The notes under the pieces were generated by a model. That model was not told the origin of the DNA. It ran no database searches and saw only the letters and a list, made by a program, of their open reading frames with translations. The position numbers and the translations under genes are program-made. Positions 32,636 through 42,379 of a stretch of DNA of 64,000 nucleotides are shown here, piece after piece (within the stretch, counting starts at the first letter, position 1; every line of letters starts with the position of its first letter). Source of the DNA: Winogradskyella vidalii (lineage in GTDB: Bacteria > Bacteroidota > Bacteroidia > Flavobacteriales > Flavobacteriaceae); assembly GCF_013403955.1 (NCBI RefSeq), contig NZ_JABFDG010000002.1, positions 1 through 64,000 of the forward strand, in the 5' to 3' direction.

Positions 32636-34903
32636 TTACTCTTTAATAATCTTTTTCGATTTAAGTTCTCCTATATCATTTTTTACTTTCACAAAATAAA
32701 CTCCTTTTTCTAATACTGAAATATTTAGATCTATTGCTAAAACTTGTTGCGCTTTGCGTGTTAATACCATTTTTCCTAAAATATCAAAAACGGCAATTTC
32801 AATATTTGATTGTGTTGATGTAAAACTTAAACTCACCATATCTTTTGAAGGATTAGGAGATAATAAATAATCACTTTTAATACTATTTTCTGATATACTT
32901 AAGGGAGCTACAAATTCTGTATTAAACGTATTGGTGATTACAGGTTCATTAAAATCGAAAACAATAGCTGCTGTATTTGGTACAATATCACCGACTTCAT
33001 AGCCTGCTAATGGTTTTATTTTATAATAAACAAATCCATGACTATTAGGTTCATCAGTAGTTTCATCTGCTAGATTTATATTATAGAAATTCCATGTTAA
33101 ATTATCAAAATCGCGCTCAATGCCATACGAATGACTAGCGCTTAACATTTGGAAAGTCGTTTTATCTAACTTAAGATCTAAAGTATTTTCTATGGTTACA
33201 TTTATGGCACTAGCAGTACCTACATTTTGAAACCTAATGGTATAATATAGATAATCGTCTTCCGTAAAACTAACATGTTCAATTTCTGGTCCATGAGACT
33301 CATTAATATCATTAGGATCATAAGAACCAATAATAATTTCTGATAAACTAGAAGTGTTATTTTCAATGACCACATCACTTGAAGATGTTGTATACTCAGC
33401 AACATTGGTGATCATATCTCCTAAATTCGCAGACGTGGACATCAATAAATCAATATAAATTACTTCACTTTCTCCTGGTAGTAAATCCACAAAGTCTAAA
33501 GTAAATCCAGTTGTTGTTGGTGTAATGGTATTGCCTGCACTTAATCCTGTTGCGCCTGAATATGCCGCAATAGCATCGTTAGCAAATGTTACACTACCAA
33601 AACTTACCGTTGACTCGCCATTATTCTTTACAATTAGCATATTTCTGTATGTAAATCCTGGTCTTGGAGCCTGCCAATAAGAAAGTAAATTTACTGAAAT
33701 ATCATCGCAAGTATCTTGTACTATTAAATTCATCTGTGAAATTTGAACACATTCAGAGTTTATACTGCTCTCTACTCTAACATAGATTACCTCATTACTC
33801 CCTATATAATTATTAGGAGATGAAATGGGATTGGTATTAGCATCAGCATCAACTAAAGTATTATAATAACTTATATTATACTGATATGTACTTAAGCCAG
33901 ATAGGACTAAACTATTTCTGCTCGTTAAATTAAAAGCACCAATACCATCAGTATCAGAACCACTTGTAGTATCACAAACGATATAATCTAATTCGGTATT
34001 TGGCGTTGGTTCTGAAATTGATAATAATTGAAATTGGATAATACTTTGAGATGGATCGCAATTAAAATTAACGTTACTTGGATCATAGACTCTAGCATAA
34101 ATAGTTTGACTAGGTGACAATGCCGTATAAGTAGAAGCATTCGCTATTTGGTTACTAAAATTACTAGCATCATTATAGCTTTCAAAATAGCCTACTGTTG
34201 CTAGTTGACCTCCTAAAATTTGATTATCATTACTTGTTAAATCAAATACATTATTTGCGGAATCAGTAGAGCAATCCCCCATATTAGGAACCCAGTTAGG
34301 AAATAAATTCGGAATTTCAGTAATAACCTCTAGAGGAATAATATCTACACATAAACCATTATTTTCTTCAATACGTAGATATAATATAGCTACGTAGTCA
34401 TATAAACTATAATAAAAAATATTGTTATCATTACCCAGAATAGCTCCACTCTCAGTATGATAATATTTAGTTGTTATATTAGAAGCGCTAGATAAATAGT
34501 TATAGCTCTGCAATTCATGAATAAAAAAATCATTACACTGAACAAATTCATCGTTGTTATTGTATAGATAGTCACTCTTTAAGATTTCAACCCAACCAAT
34601 ACGATTGCTATTGTCAGATAATGTGGCTACCACCTTGTAAAACCCAAGTCCATTGCTGTTTCCAGTGATTGTTAGTAAAGGATTCGTTGCTCCAACAATT
34701 TCTTCATTTGCAGAACTAAATGAGAATCCGTAATACCATTGATAAGTAATATTTGTATCGGTTGTGTTTATTACAGTTCCATCAAGTTCAAGAGAACCAG
34801 TATCACACAAATATAAACTAGGTGGCAAATCGATGGTTTGAGCAAAAATTGCATTGGTTTGCAATAATAAGATGACACTTAAAAAGAGTAGTGTTTTTTT
34901 CAT
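32636..34903 (-). CDS. Secreted protein with type IX secretion C-terminal tail
   Basis: A 755-residue exported protein. The signal peptide is MKKTLLFLSVILLLQTNAIFAQ. Early parts contain immunoglobulin-like or PKD-like modules (TYQWYYGF..., repeated CxxxSG-DTDGIGAFNLTS patterns). Residues of about 535-670 hold a DUF11/DUF7619-like domain found in many flavobacterial surface proteins (GSYDPNDI, YTIRFQNVGTASAINV, PNTAAIVFDFNEPVITN). The last 80 residues are a type A T9SS sorting domain with LSPNPSKDMVSLSF, IEIAVFDILGKMV and GVYFVKVKND. It should cross the outer membrane by T9SS and be attached or released. No catalytic domain is visible; adhesion is a guess. Confidence 0.92.
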   Translation of the reverse strand: MKKTLLFLSVILLLQTNAIFAQTIDLPPSLYLCDTGSLELDGTVINTTDTNITYQWYYGFSFSSANEEIVGATNPLLTITGNSNGLGFYKVVATLSDNSNRIGWVEILKSDYLYNNNDEFVQCNDFFIHELQSYNYLSSASNITTKYYHTESGAILGNDNNIFYYSLYDYVAILYLRIEENNGLCVDIIPLEVITEIPNLFPNWVPNMGDCSTDSANNVFDLTSNDNQILGGQLATVGYFESYNDASNFSNQIANASTYTALSPSQTIYARVYDPSNVNFNCDPSQSIIQFQLLSISEPTPNTELDYIVCDTTSGSDTDGIGAFNLTSRNSLVLSGLSTYQYNISYYNTLVDADANTNPISSPNNYIGSNEVIYVRVESSINSECVQISQMNLIVQDTCDDISVNLLSYWQAPRPGFTYRNMLIVKNNGESTVSFGSVTFANDAIAAYSGATGLSAGNTITPTTTGFTLDFVDLLPGESEVIYIDLLMSTSANLGDMITNVAEYTTSSSDVVIENNTSSLSEIIIGSYDPNDINESHGPEIEHVSFTEDDYLYYTIRFQNVGTASAINVTIENTLDLKLDKTTFQMLSASHSYGIERDFDNLTWNFYNINLADETTDEPNSHGFVYYKIKPLAGYEVGDIVPNTAAIVFDFNEPVITNTFNTEFVAPLSISENSIKSDYLLSPNPSKDMVSLSFTSTQSNIEIAVFDILGKMVLTRKAQQVLAIDLNISVLEKGVYFVKVKNDIGELKSKKIIKE

Positions 34904-34969
34904 ATGATTTTATTTAAAAACGAATATACTCTTTTTAGTTTAGTGTTAATCCTTTATTAATTGGCATAA

Positions 34970-35000
34970 AAAAATCCGTTAGAAACACTAACGGATTTTT
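34970..35000. terminator. Terminator between acnA and the T9SS cargo gene
   Basis: AAAAATCCGTTAG (34970-34982) pairs with CTAACGGATTTTT (34988-35000), 13 bp with an AAACA loop. It lies 20 bases past the acnA stop and terminates acnA transcription on the minus strand; the A/T flanks are symmetric. Confidence 0.88.
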
Positions 35001-35019
35001 ATTAATTATAATTTAACAA

Positions 35020-37290
35020 CTAAGCGTTGTTTTCTTTTTTAATTAAATTTAAAGCAGAACCTTCGTTATACCATTTAATTTGCGCGTCATTATAGGTATG
35101 ATTCAATGCAATAAGGTCTTTAGTTCCATCTGCATGAACAACTTCTACATGTAATTGTTTGTCAGGAGCAAACTCATTTAAATCTGTAAAGTTGAAGGTA
35201 TCATCTTCTTGAATTAAATCATAATCCGCTTCGTTATCAAAGGTTAAACCTAACATCCCTTGTTTTTTAAGGTTGGTTTCGTGAATACGCGCAAAAGACT
35301 TCACTATAACAGCAGCAACTCCTAAATGTCTAGGTTGCATAGCCGCATGTTCTCTAGAAGAACCTTCACCATAATTATGATCACCTACTACTATCGATTT
35401 TATTCCTGCAGCTTTATAAGCTCTCGCCGTATCTGGTACACCACCAAACTCTCCTGTCAATTGGTTTTTAACAAAGTTAGTTTTCTTACCAAAAGCATTT
35501 ACAGCACCAATTAAGGTATTGTTGGCAATATTATCTAAATGCCCTCTAAATCGTAACCATGGTCCTGCCATAGAAATATGATCAGTTGTACACTTACCGA
35601 AAGCTTTAATCAATAATTTAGCTCCAGTAATAGAACTTCCTAATGGTGTAAAAGGCTCTAATAATTGAATACGCTCTGAAGTTGGATCTACTGAAACTAC
35701 AACACCACTTCCATCAGCTTCCGGTTTTAAATAACCATTTTCTTTAACTTCAAAACCTTTAGGTGGTAATTCCCATCCTGTTGGCTCATCGAACATGACT
35801 TCTTCACCATTTTCGTTGATTAATTTATCCGTCATTGGATTAAAATCTAAACGGCCAGCAACTGCAATAGCCGCTGTTATTTCTGGAGACGCCACAAAAG
35901 CATGCGTATTTGGATTTCCATCGGCACGTTTTGCGAAATTTCTATTAAAAGAATGCACTATACTATTCTTAGGTGCATTTTTTGGATCGTTATATCTTGC
36001 CCATTGTCCAATACATGGTCCACAAGCATTTGTAAATATTTTTGCATCTAATTTTTCGAAAATATCAATAATTCCATCTCGAGCAGCTGTGTAACGCACT
36101 TGCTCTGAACCTGGATTGATTCCTAATTCTGCTTTTATTTTCAAACCTTTATCTAAGGCTTGTTGTGCTATAGATGATGCTCTAGATAAATCTTCGTATG
36201 AGGAGTTGGTACAAGAACCAATAAGTCCCCATTCTACTTGCATTGGCCATTCGTTAGCCTTTGCTTTTTCTGTCATTTCTGAACCGACAGTTGTAGATAA
36301 ATCTGGTGTAAAAGGACCATTTAATAAAGGCCCTAATTCTGAAAGGTTAATCTCAATAACCTGATCAAAATATTGTTCTGGGTTGGCATAAACTTCTTCG
36401 TCTGCAGTTAAATATGGTCTAATTGCATTGGCCGCATCTGCCACGTCAGCTCTATCGGTTGCACGTAAGTAACGCTCCATAGAATCATCATAACCAAAAG
36501 TAGAAGTCGTTGCTCCTATTTCAGCGCCCATATTACAAATAGTACCTTTTCCGGTACAAGACATAGCCGTTGCTCCTGGACCAAAATATTCTACAATCGC
36601 TCCTGTTCCCCCTTTTACAGTAAGAATTTCAGCCACTTTTAAAATTACATCTTTAGGTGCCGTCCAGCCCGATAATTTACCGGTTAACTTAACACCAATT
36701 AACTTAGGAAATTTAAGTTCCCAAGCCATTCCTGCCATCACATCAACTGCATCTGCTCCACCAACACCAATAGCCACCATTCCTAATCCACCTGCGTTTA
36801 CAGTATGTGAATCTGTACCAATCATCATTCCTCCTGGAAATGCGTAATTTTCTAATACAACTTGGTGAATAATACCAGCTCCTGGTTTCCAAAATCCGAT
36901 ACCATATTTATTAGACACCGATTCTAAGAAACTAAAAACCTCATTACTAGTCGTATTCGCATGCTTTAAATCTGCAGCAGCACCATCTTTGGCTTGAATT
37001 AAGTGGTCACAGTGAACCGTTGTGGGCACTGCCACTTTTGGTTTACCAGCTTGCATAAATTGTAACAACGCCATTTGTGCCGTTGCATCTTGACAAGCCA
37101 CACGGTCTGGTGCAAAATCTACATAATCCTTTCCTCTGGTAAATGCCTTATCTGTTTTTCCATCCCACAAATGTGAGTAAAGTATTTTTTCTGAAAGTGT
37201 TAGTGGTTTACCCACAATGCTGCGTGCTTTGTCTACACGTTCAGTCATTTGGTTGTAAACACCTTTAATCATGTCGATATCAAATGCCAT
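35020..37290 (-). CDS. Aconitate hydratase, mitochondrial/AcnA-type
   Basis: A 756-residue iron-sulfur aconitase interconverting citrate and isocitrate in the TCA cycle. The cluster-binding cysteines lie in [15 protein letters not shown] and ACGPCIGQW, with a third in the GSTISC-like [21 protein letters not shown] region. The swivelling C-terminal domain has [22 protein letters not shown]. Length and N terminus ([25 protein letters not shown]) match the mitochondrial type rather than IRP/AcnA of 890 residues. It lies downstream of acnB on the same strand, separated by 240 bases with a terminator, so each has its own transcript. Confidence 0.95.
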   Translation of the reverse strand: MAFDIDMIKGVYNQMTERVDKARSIVGKPLTLSEKILYSHLWDGKTDKAFTRGKDYVDFAPDRVACQDATAQMALLQFMQAGKPKVAVPTTVHCDHLIQAKDGAAADLKHANTTSNEVFSFLESVSNKYGIGFWKPGAGIIHQVVLENYAFPGGMMIGTDSHTVNAGGLGMVAIGVGGADAVDVMAGMAWELKFPKLIGVKLTGKLSGWTAPKDVILKVAEILTVKGGTGAIVEYFGPGATAMSCTGKGTICNMGAEIGATTSTFGYDDSMERYLRATDRADVADAANAIRPYLTADEEVYANPEQYFDQVIEINLSELGPLLNGPFTPDLSTTVGSEMTEKAKANEWPMQVEWGLIGSCTNSSYEDLSRASSIAQQALDKGLKIKAELGINPGSEQVRYTAARDGIIDIFEKLDAKIFTNACGPCIGQWARYNDPKNAPKNSIVHSFNRNFAKRADGNPNTHAFVASPEITAAIAVAGRLDFNPMTDKLINENGEEVMFDEPTGWELPPKGFEVKENGYLKPEADGSGVVVSVDPTSERIQLLEPFTPLGSSITGAKLLIKAFGKCTTDHISMAGPWLRFRGHLDNIANNTLIGAVNAFGKKTNFVKNQLTGEFGGVPDTARAYKAAGIKSIVVGDHNYGEGSSREHAAMQPRHLGVAAVIVKSFARIHETNLKKQGMLGLTFDNEADYDLIQEDDTFNFTDLNEFAPDKQLHVEVVHADGTKDLIALNHTYNDAQIKWYNEGSALNLIKKENNA

Positions 37291-37470
37291 ATTATTTCTT
37301 GTTATATTTAAATTAATTCAATCCTACAATATACAAAATATCGAATAACTATAAAAATGAAAGGCGTTAAGTTTAAATCATTCATAAAAAGTTTGTTTTT
37401 AACACATCTCCAATTATTTTTTAGATAAAAACCGATAGCGTTCTGTATTTATAAATTATCTATTAGGAAT

Positions 37471-37505
37471 AAAAAAAGCCCGAATCACAGATTCAGGCTT
37501 TTCAT
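37471..37505 (-). terminator. acnB terminator
   Basis: AAAAGCCCGAATC and GATTCAGGCTTTT pair around ACA with one C-A mismatch; on the minus strand the stem runs into seven T residues. It lies 26 bases past the acnB stop. Confidence 0.85.
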
Positions 37506-37530
37506 TATAAACTAATATTTAAAAGTTTTA

Positions 37531-40308
37531 TTATCTCACTAGTTGCTTTTGAGAAGGCTTAAACTTCGTTAAAACAATGCCATCAACTGCAGCTTCATAT
37601 TCAGCTAAAGTAGGCGTTCTACCTAAAATTGTAGATAATACCACAACTGGTGTTGACGATAATAAAGATTCGCCTTTTTTCTCACCATCATCCTTTACAA
37701 CACGACCTTGGAATAAACGTGTAGATGTAGCCATAACAGTATCTCCTGGCTCAGCTTTTTCTTGGTTCCCCATACACAGGTTACAACCAGGACGCTCTAA
37801 ATACAACATGTTTTCATATTTAGTACGCGCTAAACCTTTTGGTGCGCTATCATCGAACTCGAATCCTGAGTATTTTTGCAATACTTCCCAATCACCTTCG
37901 GCTTTCAATTCATCTACGATATTGTATGTTGGAGGTGCGACTACAAGCGGCGCTTTAAATTCTACTTTGCCTGTTTGCGCTTCAATATTCTTCAACATTT
38001 GAGCTAATATTTTCATATCACCTTTATGCACCATACAAGACCCCACGAAACCTAAATCTACTTTCTTAGTTCCACCGTAATAAGATAACGGACGAATATT
38101 ATCGTGCGTATAACGTTTAGAAACGTCCTCGTTATTTACATCTGGATCAGCAATCATTGGCTCAGCAATTTCATCTAAATCAATAATAACTTCAGCGTGA
38201 TATTTAGCATTAGCATCTGGTCTTAATGATGGTTTAATGCCGGTCTTAAGCTCAGTAATTCTCGTATTTGCTTTATCCACAAGTCCTTTTAGCACTTGCT
38301 TTTCGTTATCCATGCCTTTATCAATCATAATTTGGATACGCCCTTTAGCAATCTCTAAAGATTCGATTAAGGTATCATCTTCTGAAATACAGATAGACGC
38401 TTTGGCTTTCATTTCAGCTGTCCAATCTGTAAATGTAAAAGCTTCATCTGAAGTTAGGGTTCCAATATGCACCTCGATAATTCGACCTTGAAATACGTTT
38501 TCACCACCAAATTGCTTTAACATTTGTTGCTGCGTTGCGTGTACCACATCACGGAAATCCATATAAGATTTCATTTCACCTTTAAACGTTACTTTCACTG
38601 ACTGTGGAATTGGCATAGAAGCCTCGCCTGTAGCTAATGCTAAAGCCACAGTTCCTGAATCGGCTCCGAAAGCAACTCCTTTAGACATACGTGTGTGTGA
38701 ATCTCCACCAATAATGATGTCCCAATCGCCAACAGTAATATCGTTTAATACTTTATGGATAACATCCGTCATTGGAAAATATACCCCTTTAGGATCACGA
38801 CCGGTAATTAAACCAAAGTCGTTCATAAACTTCATTAATCTTGGAATGTTGGCTTTAGACTTATCATCCCAAACAGAAGCGGTATGACAACCCGATTGGT
38901 AAGCTCCGTCTACAATAGGAGAAATTACCGTAGCAGCCATCATCTCTAATTCTTGAGACGTCATCAACCCTGTAGTATCTTGCGACCCTACAATATTTAC
39001 TTCAACACGAACATCTGACCCTGCATGTAAAGTTTTTCCTGGCGTTGTACCTACGGCGTTTTTGTTGAATATTTTTTCAACAGCAGTTAAGCCTTGTCCT
39101 TCAATAGAAATTTCTTTTGATGGTGCGTATACTGGCACCACATCTACACCTAAAACTTGAGATGCAAATGTTTGTAATTTTTTACCGAAAACAACAGCAT
39201 AAGAACCACCTGCCTTCATAAACTCCATTTTTTGTGGGGTAAATGCAGCAGAAATATCTTTTAATTCGGTGTCACCATTATATAATTTCTTTTCTTTTGT
39301 ATTGATTGTAAGTACTGTTCCTGTTTTTACAGAATATACCTCTTTTAAAATAGGCTCGCCTTCCTCATCACAAATTGTGTTTCCATCAGCATCTTTTTGT
39401 TGTACCCAGTTTTTAAGGTCTAAACCAATACCTCCAGTTACTCCAACCGTAGTTAAGAATATTGGAGAAATACCGTTTGTTCCTGCAATTACTGGAGCAA
39501 TATTAATAAATGGCACATAAGGACTTGCTTTAATACCTGTCCACAGCGCTACATTATTTACACCAGACATTCTTGAAGACCCCACGCCCATGGTCCCTTT
39601 CTCTGCAATTAACATCACACGTTTATCAGGATGCTGTGCTTGTACCGCTTTTAATTCGGCTTGTTGCTCTTTATTGTGCTCAAATAAACACTGACCGTGT
39701 AATTCTCTATCCGAACGTGAATGTGCATCACCACCTGGCGATAATAAATCTGTAGAAATATCTCCTACTCCAGCGATAAACGTTACTACATCTATTTTTT
39801 CTTCTATTTCTGGAAGCTTTGTAAAGAATTCAGCCTTAGCATAACTCTCCAATAATTCTTTTGCAATTGCACTACCTTCATTATAAGCTTTTTCTAAACG
39901 TGCCATATCTGCCTCGTAAAGGAATACTTGTGTTTTTAAAACTTCAGCAGCTTCTTTAGCTATAGCAGCATCGCTACCTAATGCTAAATCTAATAACACT
40001 TCTACAGAAGGGCCTCCTTTCATATGAGATAATTGTTCAAATGCAAAAGCTGGCGTAATCTCTTCAACTACAGATGTTCCTAATATGATTTCCTTTAAAA
40101 ACTTAGCCTTCACATTTGCGGCAGCTGTTGTTCCCGGTAAAACATTATAGATAAAAAAGTTGAGAGAATCTTCTCTATACTCGTTGTTCAAATCTTTAAT
40201 TTGATCAATAATTGCGCTAAGCAATTCTGCGCCATCGATTGGCTTAGGATGAAGACCCTGACCTTTGCGTTCTTCAATCTCTTTAATGTAATCTGTATAA
40301 ATGTTCAT
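37531..40308 (-). CDS. acnB: Bifunctional aconitate hydratase 2 / 2-methylisocitrate dehydratase
   Basis: A 925-residue AcnB. It has the AcnB-specific N-terminal HEAT-like helical domain (about 1-160) followed by the swivel domain placed at the N side, then the Fe-S domains. Diagnostic segments are GDISTDLLSPGGDAHSRSDRE, GGDSHTRMSKGVAFGADSG, LGFVGSCMVHKGD and ERPGCNLCMGNQEKAEPGDT with the cluster cysteines. It acts in the TCA cycle and can dehydrate 2-methylisocitrate in the methylcitrate cycle. It has a long upstream non-coding stretch. Having AcnB next to a second, mitochondrial-type aconitase gene is notable. Confidence 0.95.
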   Translation of the reverse strand: MNIYTDYIKEIEERKGQGLHPKPIDGAELLSAIIDQIKDLNNEYREDSLNFFIYNVLPGTTAAANVKAKFLKEIILGTSVVEEITPAFAFEQLSHMKGGPSVEVLLDLALGSDAAIAKEAAEVLKTQVFLYEADMARLEKAYNEGSAIAKELLESYAKAEFFTKLPEIEEKIDVVTFIAGVGDISTDLLSPGGDAHSRSDRELHGQCLFEHNKEQQAELKAVQAQHPDKRVMLIAEKGTMGVGSSRMSGVNNVALWTGIKASPYVPFINIAPVIAGTNGISPIFLTTVGVTGGIGLDLKNWVQQKDADGNTICDEEGEPILKEVYSVKTGTVLTINTKEKKLYNGDTELKDISAAFTPQKMEFMKAGGSYAVVFGKKLQTFASQVLGVDVVPVYAPSKEISIEGQGLTAVEKIFNKNAVGTTPGKTLHAGSDVRVEVNIVGSQDTTGLMTSQELEMMAATVISPIVDGAYQSGCHTASVWDDKSKANIPRLMKFMNDFGLITGRDPKGVYFPMTDVIHKVLNDITVGDWDIIIGGDSHTRMSKGVAFGADSGTVALALATGEASMPIPQSVKVTFKGEMKSYMDFRDVVHATQQQMLKQFGGENVFQGRIIEVHIGTLTSDEAFTFTDWTAEMKAKASICISEDDTLIESLEIAKGRIQIMIDKGMDNEKQVLKGLVDKANTRITELKTGIKPSLRPDANAKYHAEVIIDLDEIAEPMIADPDVNNEDVSKRYTHDNIRPLSYYGGTKKVDLGFVGSCMVHKGDMKILAQMLKNIEAQTGKVEFKAPLVVAPPTYNIVDELKAEGDWEVLQKYSGFEFDDSAPKGLARTKYENMLYLERPGCNLCMGNQEKAEPGDTVMATSTRLFQGRVVKDDGEKKGESLLSSTPVVVLSTILGRTPTLAEYEAAVDGIVLTKFKPSQKQLVR

Positions 40309-41010
40309 ATAATAATTAATAGAATTCTTTTAATGTTAATCCAAGTTTTATAACTGTAACGGTATGAAGTTTTATTTTTAGCTTCTTTAATTTTTTAAAG
40401 ACGCCTTTTTTAGGTGTGTTGTATATTGAGAAACGGCTATTCTAGACATTGAAGATATGCCTATTGTGGTTAGCTGTTATAAAAATCTTTATAGCGCATT
40501 TGCCCCATAAGTGAAAGTATAATGTTTTGTTCTAAAAAGGTTAATGATTGACCTATTAAATTTATGGAAATATCTAAACATTTTGTGATATAAGTAAAAA
40601 CCTTATATGACCTATGAATGCTAAAAACCATAATGTTTTTTTAAAGGTTAATAATTGTATTTTTTAGTGACACAAATTTACAAATTTTAAAGTGTTTTTT
40701 AAAATATGTAATAAAAATGGCTATATGGTAAAAATAATTCAAAACAAAACACAAATACCAATCATAATTTATATTATTCACAAAAAACAACACCAATTAA
40801 TATCAATTTAACAATCCACCTGTTTTCTACATCTACAAGTTTAATCGCCAAACACACCAAAGGAGCTCTAAAAATTCATTCTAGCGAAAACGTTTTCATT
40901 TTTTAAGAATTCTATAAAAGGGGTTGTAATTTATTGGAGCTAATCTTTAAAGAGAAAATTATGTTATTTAAAAACAAGCAATTTCCGTTATACAACTAAA
41001 GTTTATTCCA
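40309..41010. other. Long AT-rich non-coding region upstream of acnB
   Basis: About 700 bases without a convincing gene. A minus-strand TAAATTTG (40673-40680) could be the acnB -7 element, which would give a leader near 360 bases. Within it is an imperfect direct repeat of about 30 bases (40519-40550 and 40630-40657), each ending AGGTTAATnATTG; the first copy is part of a 17-bp inverted repeat (40538-40554). Further right is a 12-bp palindrome GAAAACGTTTTC (40886-40897). The remainder shows nothing I can name. Confidence 0.35.
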
Positions 41011-41011
41011 C

Positions 41012-41041
41012 AAAAAAAGCTTCTCTTTTCAGAGAAGCTTT
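41012..41041 (-). terminator. tRNA-His terminator
   Basis: AAAGCTTCTCT (41016-41026) and AGAGAAGCTTT (41031-41041) form an 11-bp stem with a 4-base loop; on the minus strand it runs into seven T residues just past the tRNA 3' end. Confidence 0.88.
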
Positions 41042-41050
41042 GTGATTTTG

Positions 41051-41125
41051 GGTGGAAGACCGGGTTCGAACCGGCGACTTTCGGTACCACAAACCGACGC
41101 TCTAACCAGCTGAGCTACAACCACC
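41051..41125 (-). tRNA. tRNA-His (GUG)
   Basis: A minus-strand cloverleaf with the extra G(-1) and discriminator C typical of tRNA-His. D arm AGCTCAGCTGGTTAGAGC, anticodon stem TCGGT / ACCGA with loop TTGTGGT (anticodon GTG), T arm GCCGGTTCGAACCCGGT. The acceptor stem GTGGTTG / CTTCCAC has two adjacent T-T mismatches at pairs 5-68 and 6-67, which is unusual. Promoter and terminator are both present, so it looks expressed. Confidence 0.93.
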
Positions 41126-41141
41126 ATTTTAAATTGGATTG

Positions 41142-41172
41142 CAAAGGTAAATTAATTTCTATTTCTTGCAAA
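41142..41172 (-). promoter_or_regulatory. tRNA-His promoter
   Basis: On the minus strand TTTG (41169-41172), 19-base spacer, TACCTTTG (41142-41149): a full promoter match, starting 12 bases after the bshB1 stop codon. Confidence 0.75.
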
Positions 41173-41184
41173 TAGTTTTCCATT

Positions 41185-41907
41185 TTATTTTAAATCAAAT
41201 AACGAATCTACGGCAACATAACGCTCAACAGTGTAACCCTCAGCATGTTCCACGCCAATTAATCTTCCTAAATTTCTAGCTCTATAATCTACACTATCGG
41301 TGAAGTTTTTACTAGAAATCGGAGTTTCAGGGGCTTTGCTATTAGGATCAAAAAATTGAGTCTTATAAGCTAGCACAGATTCCATTTTTTTAGAAATAAA
41401 ACCAGAAACATCTACAACAAGGTCTGGCTCAATGTCTTTCCACTGTATATAATGGTAAACTACCTTAGGTCGCCATGGTTCTTGGGGTTGATTTTTGTCT
41501 TTATATGTCGTTTCAATTTTTTTTAAACCACTTAAAAAACAAGCATCACTTACCAATTGACTTCCTTTAGCATGATCAATATGCCTATCGTCAATAGCAT
41601 TACAAATTATGATTTCTGGCTGGTAATAGCGAATCATTTTTATAATCTCTAATTGGTGTTTTTTATCGTTAAGAAAAAAACCATCCGCAAACTGCATATT
41701 GATTCGTGACTGAACACCTAATATTTTAGCGGCATTAAAAGCTTCTTCATCTCTTGTTTCGGCAGTACCTCTAGTACCCAATTCGCCTCGTGTTAAATCT
41801 ATTATACCAACTTTCTTTCCTTTAGAAATCTCCTTTGCTAAAGTTGCTCCACAACCCAATTCAACATCATCAGGATGTGATCCGATTGCTAAAATGTCTA
41901 ATTTCAT
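41185..41907 (-). CDS. bshB1: Bacillithiol biosynthesis deacetylase BshB1
   Basis: A 240-residue zinc-dependent deacetylase of the PIG-L/LmbE family that removes acetyl from GlcNAc-malate in synthesis of the thiol bacillithiol. The motif GSHPDDVELGCGATL gives zinc ligands, the DDRHIDHAKG segment supplies the later His, and GELGTRGTAETRDEEA is typical of BshB1. Length is as expected. A minus-strand TATTTTTG at 41932-41939 lies 24 bases upstream of the ATG. bshA and bshC are not in the window. It implies the organism uses bacillithiol, as reported for Bacteroidota. Confidence 0.94.
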   Translation of the reverse strand: MKLDILAIGSHPDDVELGCGATLAKEISKGKKVGIIDLTRGELGTRGTAETRDEEAFNAAKILGVQSRINMQFADGFFLNDKKHQLEIIKMIRYYQPEIIICNAIDDRHIDHAKGSQLVSDACFLSGLKKIETTYKDKNQPQEPWRPKVVYHYIQWKDIEPDLVVDVSGFISKKMESVLAYKTQFFDPNSKAPETPISSKNFTDSVDYRARNLGRLIGVEHAEGYTVERYVAVDSLFDLK

Positions 41908-42286
41908 ACTTATTTTGGTTTTTTAGAATGTCAAAAATATTAAAAAGTATATGGATATCCGTTTTATTTTTAATGCGCAAACGTTATAGATTAGCGTATT
42001 ATATTTTTTTTTCAAAATTTACTAATCAAAATCTAAAAATTCACAATAATAGCAAAGTATGACATTCGTCATATATAATACTTACCATGAACTTTACCTT
42101 TATACCATAATTAAAACATACCATTTACACAGATACAATATAGTATTTATAATAATGATGTTAATATACTTAGAATTTCTTATGTTGTTTTAAAATTGTA
42201 GCTGCTGACAGCACTTCAATATTTTACTTTTACTAATTACATCAACAAAGATTTTGCAACGCGTGAAAATGGTTATTAAATTATAG

Positions 42287-42342
42287 AGAGCAATACTGCT
42301 CTTATTATAGTAACATAATCACAAATAACGCCAAAAGTTGGC
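42287..42342 (+). promoter_or_regulatory. Hairpins in the pckA upstream region
   Basis: The 470-base gap before pckA has no gene. Near its end are two small perfect hairpins: AGAGCA (42287-42292) with TGCTCT (42297-42302), and GCCAA (42330-42334) with TTGGC (42338-42342). A GCTG/CAGC pair lies near 42201. They could be mRNA leader structures or operators; no promoter with both boxes is evident. Confidence 0.3.
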
Positions 42343-42379
42343 AAGTTAAATTGACAAGTCTAATTAAAGAAATTAAATC

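Noticed and set aside
41835..42062. 75-codon plus-strand frame at the 5' side of bshB1
   Set aside because: It overlaps bshB1 and its promoter on the other strand, and the amino acid mix is typical of translated AT-rich spacer.
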